DNA of 64,000 bases. Source: JAIBBG01 sp040381475. Lineage in GTDB: Bacteria > Bacteroidota > Bacteroidia > Flavobacteriales_D > Sanyastnellaceae. The notes under the pieces are model-generated. The model was not told where the DNA came from, searched no databases, and worked only from the letters and a program-made list of their open reading frames with translations. Below are positions 52,589 to 60,525 of the stretch, piece by piece. Location: positions 1 through 64,000 of the forward strand of contig JBEIHH010000002.1 of NCBI GenBank assembly GCA_040381475.1. Direction: 5' to 3'. The stretch's first letter is position 1, and the number at the start of each line of letters is the position of its first letter. Both the position numbers and the translations under genes were made by a program.

Positions 52589-53761
52589 TTATGCTGTTAC
52601 CTGATTCACTTTGGTTACTCTCTCGCCAAGATCTTCTTCCAATTCATCACGGCTCCTGCAAATACTTAAAATAATTCCCAATGCCAGACATGTGAACAAA
52701 GTACTTGTTCCACCCATGCTCACCAATGGTAATGGCTGACCCGTGGTAGGAAACAGACTTACTGCCACAGCCATATTGATGAATGCCTGAATAACCAGCA
52801 TAAACGCAAGCCCCAGAGCAGTCAGCTGCGCCCCCATTTTAGGATTGTGAATGGAAAGCCTGATCGTTCGGTACAACAAAATGAGGTATAACAATACCAG
52901 GGTTATTCCCCCAAGCACTGAGCCATATTCCTCAATGATGAAGGGGTATATCATATCGGAATATGGGTGAGGCAAAAAGTTTCGGGAGCTACCCGAGCCA
53001 GGACCTTTGGGTATGATGCCACCCTCATGTATTGCATACTTCGCCAGATCAGTCTGATAGTTGCCATCACTATCGTCGTTCACAGCGTTCACAATTCTGT
53101 TCTTCCATGTCTTGTATCGACCGGGGAATCCAGTGGTTTCGCCTACGATGATAATGACAATCAACAACCCGAAACCGGCCATTATCAGCTTACTCATGTG
53201 TTTAAATGGCACTCCGGCCAAAAACATCATCAGAATATTCACAAAGGCAAGCATAGCAGCCGTGGAAAAATTTGCCGGCAAAATCAAACCGCAAATCAAT
53301 GCAATAGGCCATAAAACGGGAATAACCCCTTCTTTGAAGTCATGAAGCAGATGGCGCTTGATGGCCAGCATTCTCGCTGTATAAATAACCAAAACGATCT
53401 TGGCGAAATCGCTCGGCTGGAAGGTGAGTCCAATGAGCGGAATCGCTATCCAACGATTTGCGTCATTCAGGTTGTGACCAAATACCAGCGCATAAGCCAG
53501 CAGCAACGCTGCAATCCAGATCAGCAACTTGGATAAGTGTGCGAAGTATTTGAATTTCAACCTGTGCACATAATACATGATTCCGAAACCCACGCCTATC
53601 ATGAGCGTATGCTTGATCAGGAAACGAATATTGTTGCCATGCGCTTTGTAAGCCAGGGTTGATATGGCGCTATAAACAGCAAGTATCGAAATAAGCGACA
53701 GGAAAAATGTCACCATCCAGATCGTCCGATCTCCCTGCAACTTGTTGAGTAGATTTTTCAT
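52589..53761 (-). CDS. ftsW: lipid II polymerase/division protein FtsW
   Basis: A 390-residue SEDS-family protein with about ten helices, the septal peptidoglycan glycosyltransferase. Conserved parts are DANRWIAIPLIGLTFQPSDF, LAKYAIHEGGIIPKGPGSGS, FIIEEYGSVLGGITLVLLYL with the catalytic-site glutamate region, and FPTTGQPLPLVSMGGTSTLF. It is FtsW and not RodA by its place before murG. No murD, ftsI or mraY precedes it; the gene upstream encodes a cupredoxin, so the cluster begins here. Confidence 0.94.
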   Translation of the reverse strand: MKNLLNKLQGDRTIWMVTFFLSLISILAVYSAISTLAYKAHGNNIRFLIKHTLMIGVGFGIMYYVHRLKFKYFAHLSKLLIWIAALLLAYALVFGHNLNDANRWIAIPLIGLTFQPSDFAKIVLVIYTARMLAIKRHLLHDFKEGVIPVLWPIALICGLILPANFSTAAMLAFVNILMMFLAGVPFKHMSKLIMAGFGLLIVIIIVGETTGFPGRYKTWKNRIVNAVNDDSDGNYQTDLAKYAIHEGGIIPKGPGSGSSRNFLPHPYSDMIYPFIIEEYGSVLGGITLVLLYLILLYRTIRLSIHNPKMGAQLTALGLAFMLVIQAFINMAVAVSLFPTTGQPLPLVSMGGTSTLFTCLALGIILSICRSRDELEEDLGERVTKVNQVTA

Positions 53762-53839
53762 TTTCCTGAATATGCGAAACTCTCACAAATCCCTGAGTTC
53801 ACGAAAATTGCTTTCCGTTCTTTTTCACACAAGGGTGTG

Positions 53840-53873
53840 CAGGAAAAAAAAATCCCGGACAAGCCGGGATTTT
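53840..53873 (-). terminator. intrinsic terminator after the cupredoxin gene
   Basis: AAAATCCCGG (53849-53858) pairs with CCGGGATTTT (53864-53873) around ACAAG. On the minus strand a run of T residues follows. It closes the cupredoxin transcription unit and isolates it from ftsW. Confidence 0.88.
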
Positions 53874-53893
53874 GCAGATAAAAATTCTATCAG

Positions 53894-54502
53894 TTATTGG
53901 AGCATCACTTTTCGGGTGACCACTCTTCCTGCTTGTTCCAGTCGAACGAAATACATTCCGCGAGAACGGTCACTTAGATTAAAACGATAACTCTGTTCTC
54001 CAAGGTTGATTTCAGAGTTAAGCAATACCGCAACTTCCTTTCCTGTGATATCGATCAGACGGATCGTTGTTAAAACCGGGCTATAATTTTCGATATTCAC
54101 GAAAAGCGTTTTTGTTGAGCTTTCTATGCCGGCGCTGAACTCTGGGCTCAAAGCAAGAACAGGCGCAATACTGTTTGGCGAATTGGCCTGAAAACCACCA
54201 CCCATGCCGTTGTGGAAAGTGCACACGTAACCATAAATTCCTGCAACCTCTACTGTGTAGTCGAAAGTCGGATTCTGCATGTTCAATGGTGCTGCCCATG
54301 TATCCGCTCCTGCAGGCACAGAAACTGAAGTCGTATTGTGCGACCCATTGGTCCAAACGAAGTGGATCACGTCACCAACATTCACAGACAATGTGAGAGG
54401 TGCAAATGAATTACCATCCTGCGTTATGGTAACTGTATCAGCATTAGCGTTTTGGAAAGCCGCACAAAACAACAATGTAAAAGCAAAGTATAATTTTCTC
54501 AT
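53894..54502 (-). CDS. secreted cupredoxin with T9SS-type sorting domain
   Basis: A 202-residue exported blue-copper-type protein. The signal peptide is LYFAFTLLFCAAFQNANA. The copper ligands His55 (NGSHNTTS), Cys94, His97 and Met100 (VCTFHNGM) have amicyanin-like spacing, with short C-x2-H-x2-M. After the cupredoxin fold (about 23-105) and a linker comes a domain of about 75 residues (FVNIENYSPVLTTIRLIDIT, RGMYFVRLEQAGRVVTRKVM) that is a typical type A T9SS C-terminal sorting signal. The protein is therefore probably surface-anchored or released. A role in electron transfer or copper handling is plausible. Confidence 0.85.
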   Translation of the reverse strand: MRKLYFAFTLLFCAAFQNANADTVTITQDGNSFAPLTLSVNVGDVIHFVWTNGSHNTTSVSVPAGADTWAAPLNMQNPTFDYTVEVAGIYGYVCTFHNGMGGGFQANSPNSIAPVLALSPEFSAGIESSTKTLFVNIENYSPVLTTIRLIDITGKEVAVLLNSEINLGEQSYRFNLSDRSRGMYFVRLEQAGRVVTRKVMLQ

Positions 54503-54614
54503 GTATTTAATCCTATTGATTCCTCGAATGTAGTTAAAATGGTAACTGTCCCGCAAATCTTCACATTTATTTATGAATTAATAACCCAAAAAAACAAGAA
54601 AGGTTGCTTCCACA

Positions 54615-55793
54615 TTACTTGAAAGCATCGAAGCCGGTGACATCCATACCCGTAATCAGCAAGTGGATGTCGTGCGTTCCTTCATATGTAATCACAGACT
54701 CGAGGTTCATCATATGGCGCATAACAGGATATTCGCCTGTGATCCCCATACCGCCCAACATCTGGCGTGCATCGCTGACAATTTGTTTGGCCATAGCAAT
54801 GTTGTTTCGTTTAGCCATGCTTATCTGGGCTGTGGTGGCACGACCCTCGTTGCGCAACTGACCAAGACGGAATGTAAGCAGTTGAGCCTTCGTGATTTCC
54901 GTAATCATTTCAGCAAGCTTTTTCTGCTGCAGCTGAAATGCTCCAATTGGCTTTCCAAATTGAATTCTTTCTTTGCTGTATTTCAACGCAACATCGTAGC
55001 AGTCCAGGGCAACGCCAATAGCGCCCCATGAAATGCCATAACGCGCCGAATCAAGACAGCCAAGAGGCGCGCCCAGTCCGCTTTTACCGGGAAGTATATT
55101 TTCTTTTGGCACCTTGACATTGTCGAATATGAGCTCACCTGTATCACTCGCACGAAGACTCCATTTACCATGCATGGTAGGCGTTGTAAACCCTTCCATG
55201 CCCCGCTCCACAATCAGACCATGGATACGACCTGACTCATCTTTTGCCCATACAACTGCAACCTGAGCAAACGGAGCATTGCTGATCCACATTTTTGCAC
55301 CATTCAGAAGATAATGGTCTCCCATATCCTTGAAGTTGGTAATCATTCCTCCGGGATTGCTGCCATAGTCGGGTTCCGTCAAACCAAAGCACCCCATCCA
55401 TTCGCCTGTAGCAAGTTTTGGAAGGTACTTCTTACGCTGCTCTTCACTTCCGTACTTATATATCGGATACATTACCAGCGAGCTTTGTACCGATGCTGTA
55501 GAACGCAAACCACTGTCGCAACGCTCCAATTCCTGCATAATCAGACCATACGAAATCTGATCGAGTCCTGCACCGCCATATTCAGCAGGTATATATGGAC
55601 CAAAGGCGCCAATTTCGCCCAGACCCTTGAGGAGGTGTTTGGGAAACTCACATTTTTCTGCAGCTTCTTCAATAATTGGTGATACTTCCTTCTTCACCCA
55701 TGCACGGGCCGTATCACGAACAAGCTTTTGCTCTTCAGTTAACCATTCATCCATGAGATAATAGTCATGGCCCATATAATTGTCAGTACGCAT
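54615..55793 (-). CDS. acyl-CoA dehydrogenase, glutaryl-CoA dehydrogenase-like
   Basis: The 392-residue flavoenzyme has all acyl-CoA dehydrogenase parts: ECDSGLRSTASVQSSLVMYP-type active-site segment (ERCDSGLRSTASVQSSLV), GCFGLTEPDYGSNPGGM for FAD, ERIQFGKPIGAFQLQQKKLA, and the catalytic Glu in ITYEGTHDIHLL. The Arg-Ser pair before ASVQSS and the YEGTHDIH ending are typical of glutaryl-CoA dehydrogenase, which oxidises and decarboxylates glutaryl-CoA to crotonyl-CoA in lysine and tryptophan breakdown. No other gene of that pathway lies near. The substrate remains inference. Confidence 0.87.
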   Translation of the reverse strand: MRTDNYMGHDYYLMDEWLTEEQKLVRDTARAWVKKEVSPIIEEAAEKCEFPKHLLKGLGEIGAFGPYIPAEYGGAGLDQISYGLIMQELERCDSGLRSTASVQSSLVMYPIYKYGSEEQRKKYLPKLATGEWMGCFGLTEPDYGSNPGGMITNFKDMGDHYLLNGAKMWISNAPFAQVAVVWAKDESGRIHGLIVERGMEGFTTPTMHGKWSLRASDTGELIFDNVKVPKENILPGKSGLGAPLGCLDSARYGISWGAIGVALDCYDVALKYSKERIQFGKPIGAFQLQQKKLAEMITEITKAQLLTFRLGQLRNEGRATTAQISMAKRNNIAMAKQIVSDARQMLGGMGITGEYPVMRHMMNLESVITYEGTHDIHLLITGMDVTGFDAFK

Positions 55794-55898
55794 TGCGATT
55801 GGTTTTATTTATTGCAGTTTTATTGATAATCCAGTTTTTTTCGGTGATCAACACTCGCTCCGTTCTGAATAATCGGGTGCGAATTTACAACGGTCCTT

Positions 55899-56378
55899 TC
55901 AGAACATTCCTTCCTGCTCTTTGTTCAATTCGTACCAGGTATCCGATGACAGGTTTTTTCCTTTGCTCGCGGCTACTGCCAGTTCATCGCAACGTTCGTT
56001 CATGGGATGTCCGTTGTGCCCACGAATCCACTCAAACTTCACCTGATGCTGAGATGCAATGGCCAAATAACGTTTCCACAGATCAGGATTTTTCACATTC
56101 TTCCATCCCCTCCTGATCCATCCGTCAATCCATTTTTTTTCCACTGAGTCGACAACATATTTGGAATCGCTGTAAACGGTCACATGACAACCCGGCGTTT
56201 TCAAAGATTCCAGAGCTACACAGACACTCAGAAGTTCCATTCTGTTGTTGGTTGTCAGACGAAACCCGGCACTTAACTCTTTGTAATGCGGCCCACTTTG
56301 GAGAATAGCCCCGTATCCGCCCGGACCAGGGTTTCCGCTAGCTGCTCCATCAGTGAATATGTTGATCCTGATGCTAAT
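55899..56378 (-). CDS. rnhA: ribonuclease HI with apparent AUU start
   Basis: This enzyme cuts the RNA strand of RNA-DNA hybrids. The part from the first ATG (56240) would lack the first catalytic residue. The same frame, however, runs upstream to a stop and encodes the conserved core INIFTDGAASGNPGPGGYGA. No ATG, GTG or TTG occurs in that stretch. Starting at the ATT at 56378 gives 159 residues with Asp10, Glu48, Asp71, His in IRGHNGHPMN and Asp in RCDELAVAA, numbering close to the E. coli protein (D10, E48, D70). The ATT overlaps the marC stop (CATTAG). I take this as a non-canonical start; a sequence error is the alternative. Confidence 0.85.
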   Translation of the reverse strand: MSIRINIFTDGAASGNPGPGGYGAILQSGPHYKELSAGFRLTTNNRMELLSVCVALESLKTPGCHVTVYSDSKYVVDSVEKKWIDGWIRRGWKNVKNPDLWKRYLAIASQHQVKFEWIRGHNGHPMNERCDELAVAASKGKNLSSDTWYELNKEQEGMF

Positions 56379-56952
56379 GGAACAGAAATTGAATATTGTT
56401 CGAAAAGAGTTTTACTGCAATAGCCAGGAGAATAATTCCAAATACCTTTTCAAGAACATTGATACCGGCTATTCCCAGAAATTTTTCAATACGGCCGGTA
56501 AGCTTCAACACAAGAAAAATCAACGGCATATTCAAAGCCACCGCCACCAGTATATTGACTTGCTGGTATTCTGCACCAAGCGATATCAATGTGGAAAAAG
56601 TACCTGCCCCTGCTATAATAGGAAAAGCAAGCGGCACAATTGAAGCTGCCTTTTCTGTTCCTTCCTTCTGCTTGAATATCTTAATACCTAGAACCATTTC
56701 CATGGCAATAAAAAACAGTATAAAACTGCCAGCCACGGCGAAAGAATTCACATCCACACCAAACAGCCCTAAAAATTTTTCACCGATAAAAAGAAATACC
56801 GACATCAAAAGAAAAGAGACCAGCGTGGTTGTGATCGGCTGAATATTACCTACAGTATTTTTAATTTTCAGTATGACAGGAATGCTGCCAATGATATCAA
56901 TCACAGCGAACAACACCATAAAACAAGAAGCTACTTCCTTCCAATCAAACAT
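56374..56952 (-). CDS. MarC family membrane protein
   Basis: A 192-residue protein with about six helices, of the MarC/UPF0056 family. Typical parts are LFAVIDIIGSIPVILKIK near the start and IVPLAFPIIAGAGTFSTLI in the middle, with LGIAGINVLEKVFGIILLAI close to the end. The function of the family is not established. The stop codon overlaps the proposed start of rnhA by one base, and the purN start codon lies on the same strand upstream. Confidence 0.9.
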   Translation of the reverse strand: MFDWKEVASCFMVLFAVIDIIGSIPVILKIKNTVGNIQPITTTLVSFLLMSVFLFIGEKFLGLFGVDVNSFAVAGSFILFFIAMEMVLGIKIFKQKEGTEKAASIVPLAFPIIAGAGTFSTLISLGAEYQQVNILVAVALNMPLIFLVLKLTGRIEKFLGIAGINVLEKVFGIILLAIAVKLFSNNIQFLFH

Positions 56953-56989
56953 GTCGCAAAACTATCACATTTAGATTCAGCGGATGTAG

Positions 56990-57559
56990 TTACATCTTTT
57001 CAAAAAGACTTGAAAGCACCAGCGGGAAATGCTCCATCTCAAGGGCGCGCACTCCGGCTTCGATTTCCTTTGGTCCATATCCCGGAAGAATTTCAAATTT
57101 TGCCTGAAAAATGATCTTGCCTTCGTCGTAGCGTTCATTGACATAATGGATGGTAATGCCTGATTCTTTTTCTCCCGCGTTGTAAACTGCCTGATGAACA
57201 TGATGGCCATACATGCCTTTGCCACCAAATTTTGGCAACAAGGCCGGATGAATATTGATAATCCTATCCGGAAATGCTGTTATGATATGCTCCGGCACCT
57301 TCCATAAAAAACCGGCCAACACGACGAAGTCCACTTTGCTCTCTTTCAAAACGTGAAGGAACGAATCACTTTCGAGGAAGGATTTTTTATCAAAGACAAC
57401 TGATTCTACTCCATATTCCTTCGCAATATCCAACACACCGGCGTTTGGATTATTTGTGGCAATCAACACCACCTGAACCGACTCAGATCCTTTAAAATGT
57501 TGAAGAATATTGCGTGCATTACTTCCGGCACCGGAAGCAAGAATAACTAATCGAACCAC
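56990..57559 (-). CDS. purN: phosphoribosylglycinamide formyltransferase
   Basis: PurN formylates GAR with 10-formyltetrahydrofolate, the third step of purine synthesis. The 189-residue protein shows VILASGAGSNARNILQHF at the start, LAGFLWKVPEHII, the catalytic Asn and His in INIHPALLPKFGGKGMYG, and the Asp in NERYDEGKIIFQAKF. The start codon is a GTG, as no ATG lies near the conserved N-terminus. Two genes behind it (marC, rnhA) follow on the strand. Confidence 0.94.
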   Translation of the reverse strand: MVRLVILASGAGSNARNILQHFKGSESVQVVLIATNNPNAGVLDIAKEYGVESVVFDKKSFLESDSFLHVLKESKVDFVVLAGFLWKVPEHIITAFPDRIINIHPALLPKFGGKGMYGHHVHQAVYNAGEKESGITIHYVNERYDEGKIIFQAKFEILPGYGPKEIEAGVRALEMEHFPLVLSSLFEKM

Positions 57560-57761
57560 TCTGTTTTTTTGTGCGAAAGTAAAACTTGTCAGGCACGTTT
57601 GTTATGTGTTTGAGTTTCTGATTGAACTCATTGATAACATTCTTCCTATTGCTCACCTCCAATTTCGTTCTAGTCGCTTCAGCAATTTTCCGGAAATGGT
57701 GTCGTGCAAAACAAAGCTTAAGAATTTCTGAAAATCGATCCATACTTTCATCCTGGTGCAG

Positions 57762-57769
57762 TAGGTTTG
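57762..57769 (+). promoter_or_regulatory. candidate -7 box for gldA
   Basis: TAGGTTTG matches TAnnTTTG and lies 20 bases before the gldA start codon in the 229-base divergent gap between purN and gldA. I see no clear -33 element, and nothing else definite in the gap. Confidence 0.35.
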
Positions 57770-57788
57770 AAGCAGAAAACACAGGAAT

Positions 57789-58721
57789 ATGTCCATCAAA
57801 ACTCACGAGGTCACCAAAAAGTACGGATCACAACTGGCGCTCAACAACGTGTCATTCTCAATTTCACAAGGTGAAATAGTAGGGTTTCTTGGACCGAATG
57901 GCGCAGGCAAAAGCACCATGATGAAGATTATTACATGCTATATCCCACCAACTTCAGGCCGAGTTGAAGTTTGTGGATATGATGTGATGGAGAAGAGTAT
58001 AGAGGCCAGAAAGTGTATTGGCTACTTACCTGAACACAATCCGCTGTACACCGAAATGTACGTTCGTGAATACCTGAGTTTCGTTGCGGGCATTTATAAA
58101 ATACCCAATATAAAAAGCCGGGTCGAGGAAATGATCGACATGGTCGGACTCAGTGTTGAAGCTCACAAGAAAATCGAAGCCCTTTCCAAAGGTTACAGAC
58201 AAAGAGTTGGTATCGCTCAGGCTATGATACACAATCCGAAGGTTCTTATATTGGATGAGCCAACGAGCGGTCTTGATCCCAATCAGCTGGCTGAAATCCG
58301 TGATCTCATTATTCGCATAGGAAGGGAAAAAACGGTGCTGTTATCAACGCACATCATGCAGGAAGTTGAAGCCATTTGCAGTCGCGCAATCATCATCAAC
58401 AAAGGACAAATTGTAGCTGATAAACCAACCTCACAATTGCGTGATGCCCTGGATGGAGGCGGATATCATCTCGAAGTTGAGTTCAGTGAAAGCATCAACA
58501 AGAACCTCCTAAGTCATTTGAAAATGATAACAGAAATGAGGTCACTCGGCGACAACAAATGGCTGATTGAAATTGCGGGTAGTCAGGATATACGGCGTGA
58601 AATTGCAGATGCAGCAACATCCGGTGGTATTACTATCCTCACAATGCTCAGACGGGAACAAAAGCTGGAAGATGTATTCAAGCAGCTCACATCCGGAGCT
58701 GACAAGGTAGAAGCGAATTGA
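57789..58721 (+). CDS. gldA: gliding motility-associated ABC transporter ATP-binding protein
   Basis: The 310-residue ATPase is of the GldA type, which in Flavobacterium works with the permease GldF and the periplasmic GldG. The Walker A motif is FLGPNGAGKSTMMKII (about 33-48), the signature ALSKGYRQRVGIAQAMIH, and Walker B is VLILDEPTSGLDP with the switch His in LLSTHIMQEVEAI. The C-terminal 80 residues fit the GldA pattern (LRREQKLEDVFKQLT). gldF and gldG are not next to it. GldA is distinguished from other ABC-2 ATPases by overall likeness and by nearby gldB and gldC. Confidence 0.8.
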   Translation: MSIKTHEVTKKYGSQLALNNVSFSISQGEIVGFLGPNGAGKSTMMKIITCYIPPTSGRVEVCGYDVMEKSIEARKCIGYLPEHNPLYTEMYVREYLSFVAGIYKIPNIKSRVEEMIDMVGLSVEAHKKIEALSKGYRQRVGIAQAMIHNPKVLILDEPTSGLDPNQLAEIRDLIIRIGREKTVLLSTHIMQEVEAICSRAIIINKGQIVADKPTSQLRDALDGGGYHLEVEFSESINKNLLSHLKMITEMRSLGDNKWLIEIAGSQDIRREIADAATSGGITILTMLRREQKLEDVFKQLTSGADKVEAN

Positions 58722-58737
58722 GATAATAAAGAGCAGT

Positions 58738-59562
58738 CTATTTCAGATGTTCAGGTATCTGACACACAGGAATGGGCAACATTTTATGCTGGTTGGCACG
58801 ATTCATTCGCCAGTAAATCCGAAGTACCTGTTTTTGTCGCTCAGTTATCAATTGCTCATCAACCAATTCTGTCGACCATGCCCCATTCCTTTCTGTCCAG
58901 GTCCTGATAAACTCCATGGCCCATTCCAGTTCAGGATAGCTCGCTCCTATCTGATCTTCATCCGTTCGGTCATCTCCCCACAAACCATCAGTTGGTGGGG
59001 CTTTCAGAATGCTATCAGCGATACCCATTTGTTTAGCCAAAGCATACACTTCTGTTTTATACAAATCGGCAATGGGAGATAGGTCAACACCACCATCGCC
59101 ATATTTCGTATAAAATCCAACTCCAAAATCTTCAACCTTATTTCCGGTACCTGCAACCAAAAGCTTATGGATACCGGCAACATAGTACAGCGAGGTCATT
59201 CGCAATCTCGCCCTGCTGTTGGCAAGAGAAAGGTATTTGACCTCGTCGGTGGAAGTAACCTGAGGCATCGCAGACATGAAAGCATCAAATGTCTGAGTTA
59301 ACTCAATCTGCGCACTCATCACATTCGGAAATTTGGATTTCAGCCAGGAAATATGCTCCTGTGCCCTGCTCACTTGGCTGGATGCCTGGTATATTGGCAT
59401 CTCAAGCAAAACAACCTTTCTGCCCGTGAGCGCGCAAAGGGATGAAGTAACAGCCGAATCAATACCTCCGCTAACTCCAATAACAAATCCGTTGGTTCCG
59501 CTTTTTTCCGAATAGGTCTTCAGCCAATCAGTAATATGATCAATTATTCCCTGAGTATTCAT
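58738..59562 (-). CDS. nadE: NH3-dependent NAD synthetase
   Basis: NadE amidates deamido-NAD to NAD. The 274-residue protein has the ATP pyrophosphatase loop IGVSGGIDSAVTSSL (SGGIDS at 31-36), the site LVAGTGNKVEDFGVGFYTKY with GDGGVDLSPIADLYKTEV, and the C-terminal TDGLWGDDRTDEDQIGASY. The nitrilase glutaminase domain is absent, so it uses ammonia. It converges with gldA with 16 bases between stops. Confidence 0.94.
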   Translation of the reverse strand: MNTQGIIDHITDWLKTYSEKSGTNGFVIGVSGGIDSAVTSSLCALTGRKVVLLEMPIYQASSQVSRAQEHISWLKSKFPNVMSAQIELTQTFDAFMSAMPQVTSTDEVKYLSLANSRARLRMTSLYYVAGIHKLLVAGTGNKVEDFGVGFYTKYGDGGVDLSPIADLYKTEVYALAKQMGIADSILKAPPTDGLWGDDRTDEDQIGASYPELEWAMEFIRTWTERNGAWSTELVDEQLITERQKQVLRIYWRMNRANQHKMLPIPVCQIPEHLK

Positions 59563-59564
59563 GC

Positions 59565-59601
59565 TTAAAAATAAAGAGTCCCGCTCAAAACGGCAGGACT
59601 C
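59565..59601 (-). terminator. intrinsic terminator after the beta-barrel protein gene
   Basis: On the minus strand GAGTCCTGC pairs with GCGGGACTC (one T-G wobble) around CGTTTTGA, followed by TTTATTTTT. It lies 27 bases after the stop of the outer-membrane protein gene and before nadE. Confidence 0.75.
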
Positions 59602-59627
59602 AATGAAAAATTCTTTTGTATTAATCG

Positions 59628-60419
59628 TCAGAACAAAAATCCGACATTCAGTGCTATAAAATTATTTATACTCTTCAATTTGAAGGAGGTTGGCTTCAAA
59701 CCAGCTATATCAGCGCTTCCAGCTGCATTTTTTACCACACCATCGCTTGTGAGTACATTGTTGAAACCATTATCAAATGTAATACCCGCAAGAATGCTGG
59801 CATCGCCACTGAGATTGAATTCAATACCAGCTGCCATAATGAGGCTGGTTCTGAAAATACCAATATCATCCTTAATGTCAACTTCTTCCTCAGAAAGTTG
59901 CTTAATGGTTGAAACGATCCATTGATCAGTGGTATCCGTTTTTTCACGCTCCTGCAGATAGGTTATCTCATCATTAGCGCTTGCCTTGATGTTGAAACCA
60001 AGGCCTAAACCAAACTGAGCCCAATACGTCATATAACCAATCTCGTTGGTTCTCAGTTTTAGTGTCAAAGGAATTTCAAGGTATTGCATATTATATGTCC
60101 TGACACGCTCTGCAATGATCTCAGTGTTGCTGGTTGCTCCATCCTTGCGAACTCCTCCGGTATACAAATAAGACAATTCGCCACCGGTGCGAATAATATT
60201 GAGGCCTGTTCCAAAAGCATATCGATCCGTGAACATCTTGTCTATCATAACGCCAAAACCGAACTTGATCTTGTTGCCGCCGGCCTCAATGTTTTTGTTC
60301 TCCGGTTTCATCCAGGAAATATTCGGGTCTACATGCAACGCGATTTTCCATTCCTTGTCCTGAGCCATGCCGGCCATTGCCATACAGCACGCTACGATAA
60401 TCAATACACTTTTTTTCAT
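59628..60419 (-). CDS. outer membrane beta-barrel protein (PorT-like group)
   Basis: A 263-residue exported protein. The signal peptide is SVLIIVACCMAMAGMAQ. The rest has alternating strands with glycine (FGFGVMIDKMFTDRYAFGTG, YLEIPLTLKLRTNEIGYMTY, AQFGLGLGFNIKA, MAAGIEFNLSGDASILAGIT) and ends NNFIALNVGFLF, with the terminal Phe needed for insertion by the Bam complex. This resembles the outer-membrane beta-barrel (PorT/OMP_b-brl_2) proteins of the phylum. Its role is unknown. It is transcribed away from gldB and closed by its own terminator. Confidence 0.82.
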   Translation of the reverse strand: MKKSVLIIVACCMAMAGMAQDKEWKIALHVDPNISWMKPENKNIEAGGNKIKFGFGVMIDKMFTDRYAFGTGLNIIRTGGELSYLYTGGVRKDGATSNTEIIAERVRTYNMQYLEIPLTLKLRTNEIGYMTYWAQFGLGLGFNIKASANDEITYLQEREKTDTTDQWIVSTIKQLSEEEVDIKDDIGIFRTSLIMAAGIEFNLSGDASILAGITFDNGFNNVLTSDGVVKNAAGSADIAGLKPTSFKLKSINNFIALNVGFLF

Positions 60420-60525
60420 GCTTTAAAGTTTAACTGGGTTAAAATTGCTGCCTCAAACGGAACATTGTAATTCACTTATTTGCAAACTTCCGGCTAAGCA
60501 GCGGTCAAAACTAATCTATTTTCTA

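Noticed and set aside
55899..56240. Truncated RNase HI pseudogene
   Set aside because: The missing N-terminus is present in the same frame upstream with all catalytic residues, so a non-canonical start explains it better than decay.
57519..57806. 95-codon minus-strand frame in the purN-gldA gap
   Set aside because: It overlaps purN and the gldA start in other frames, has no leader, motif or neighbour support.
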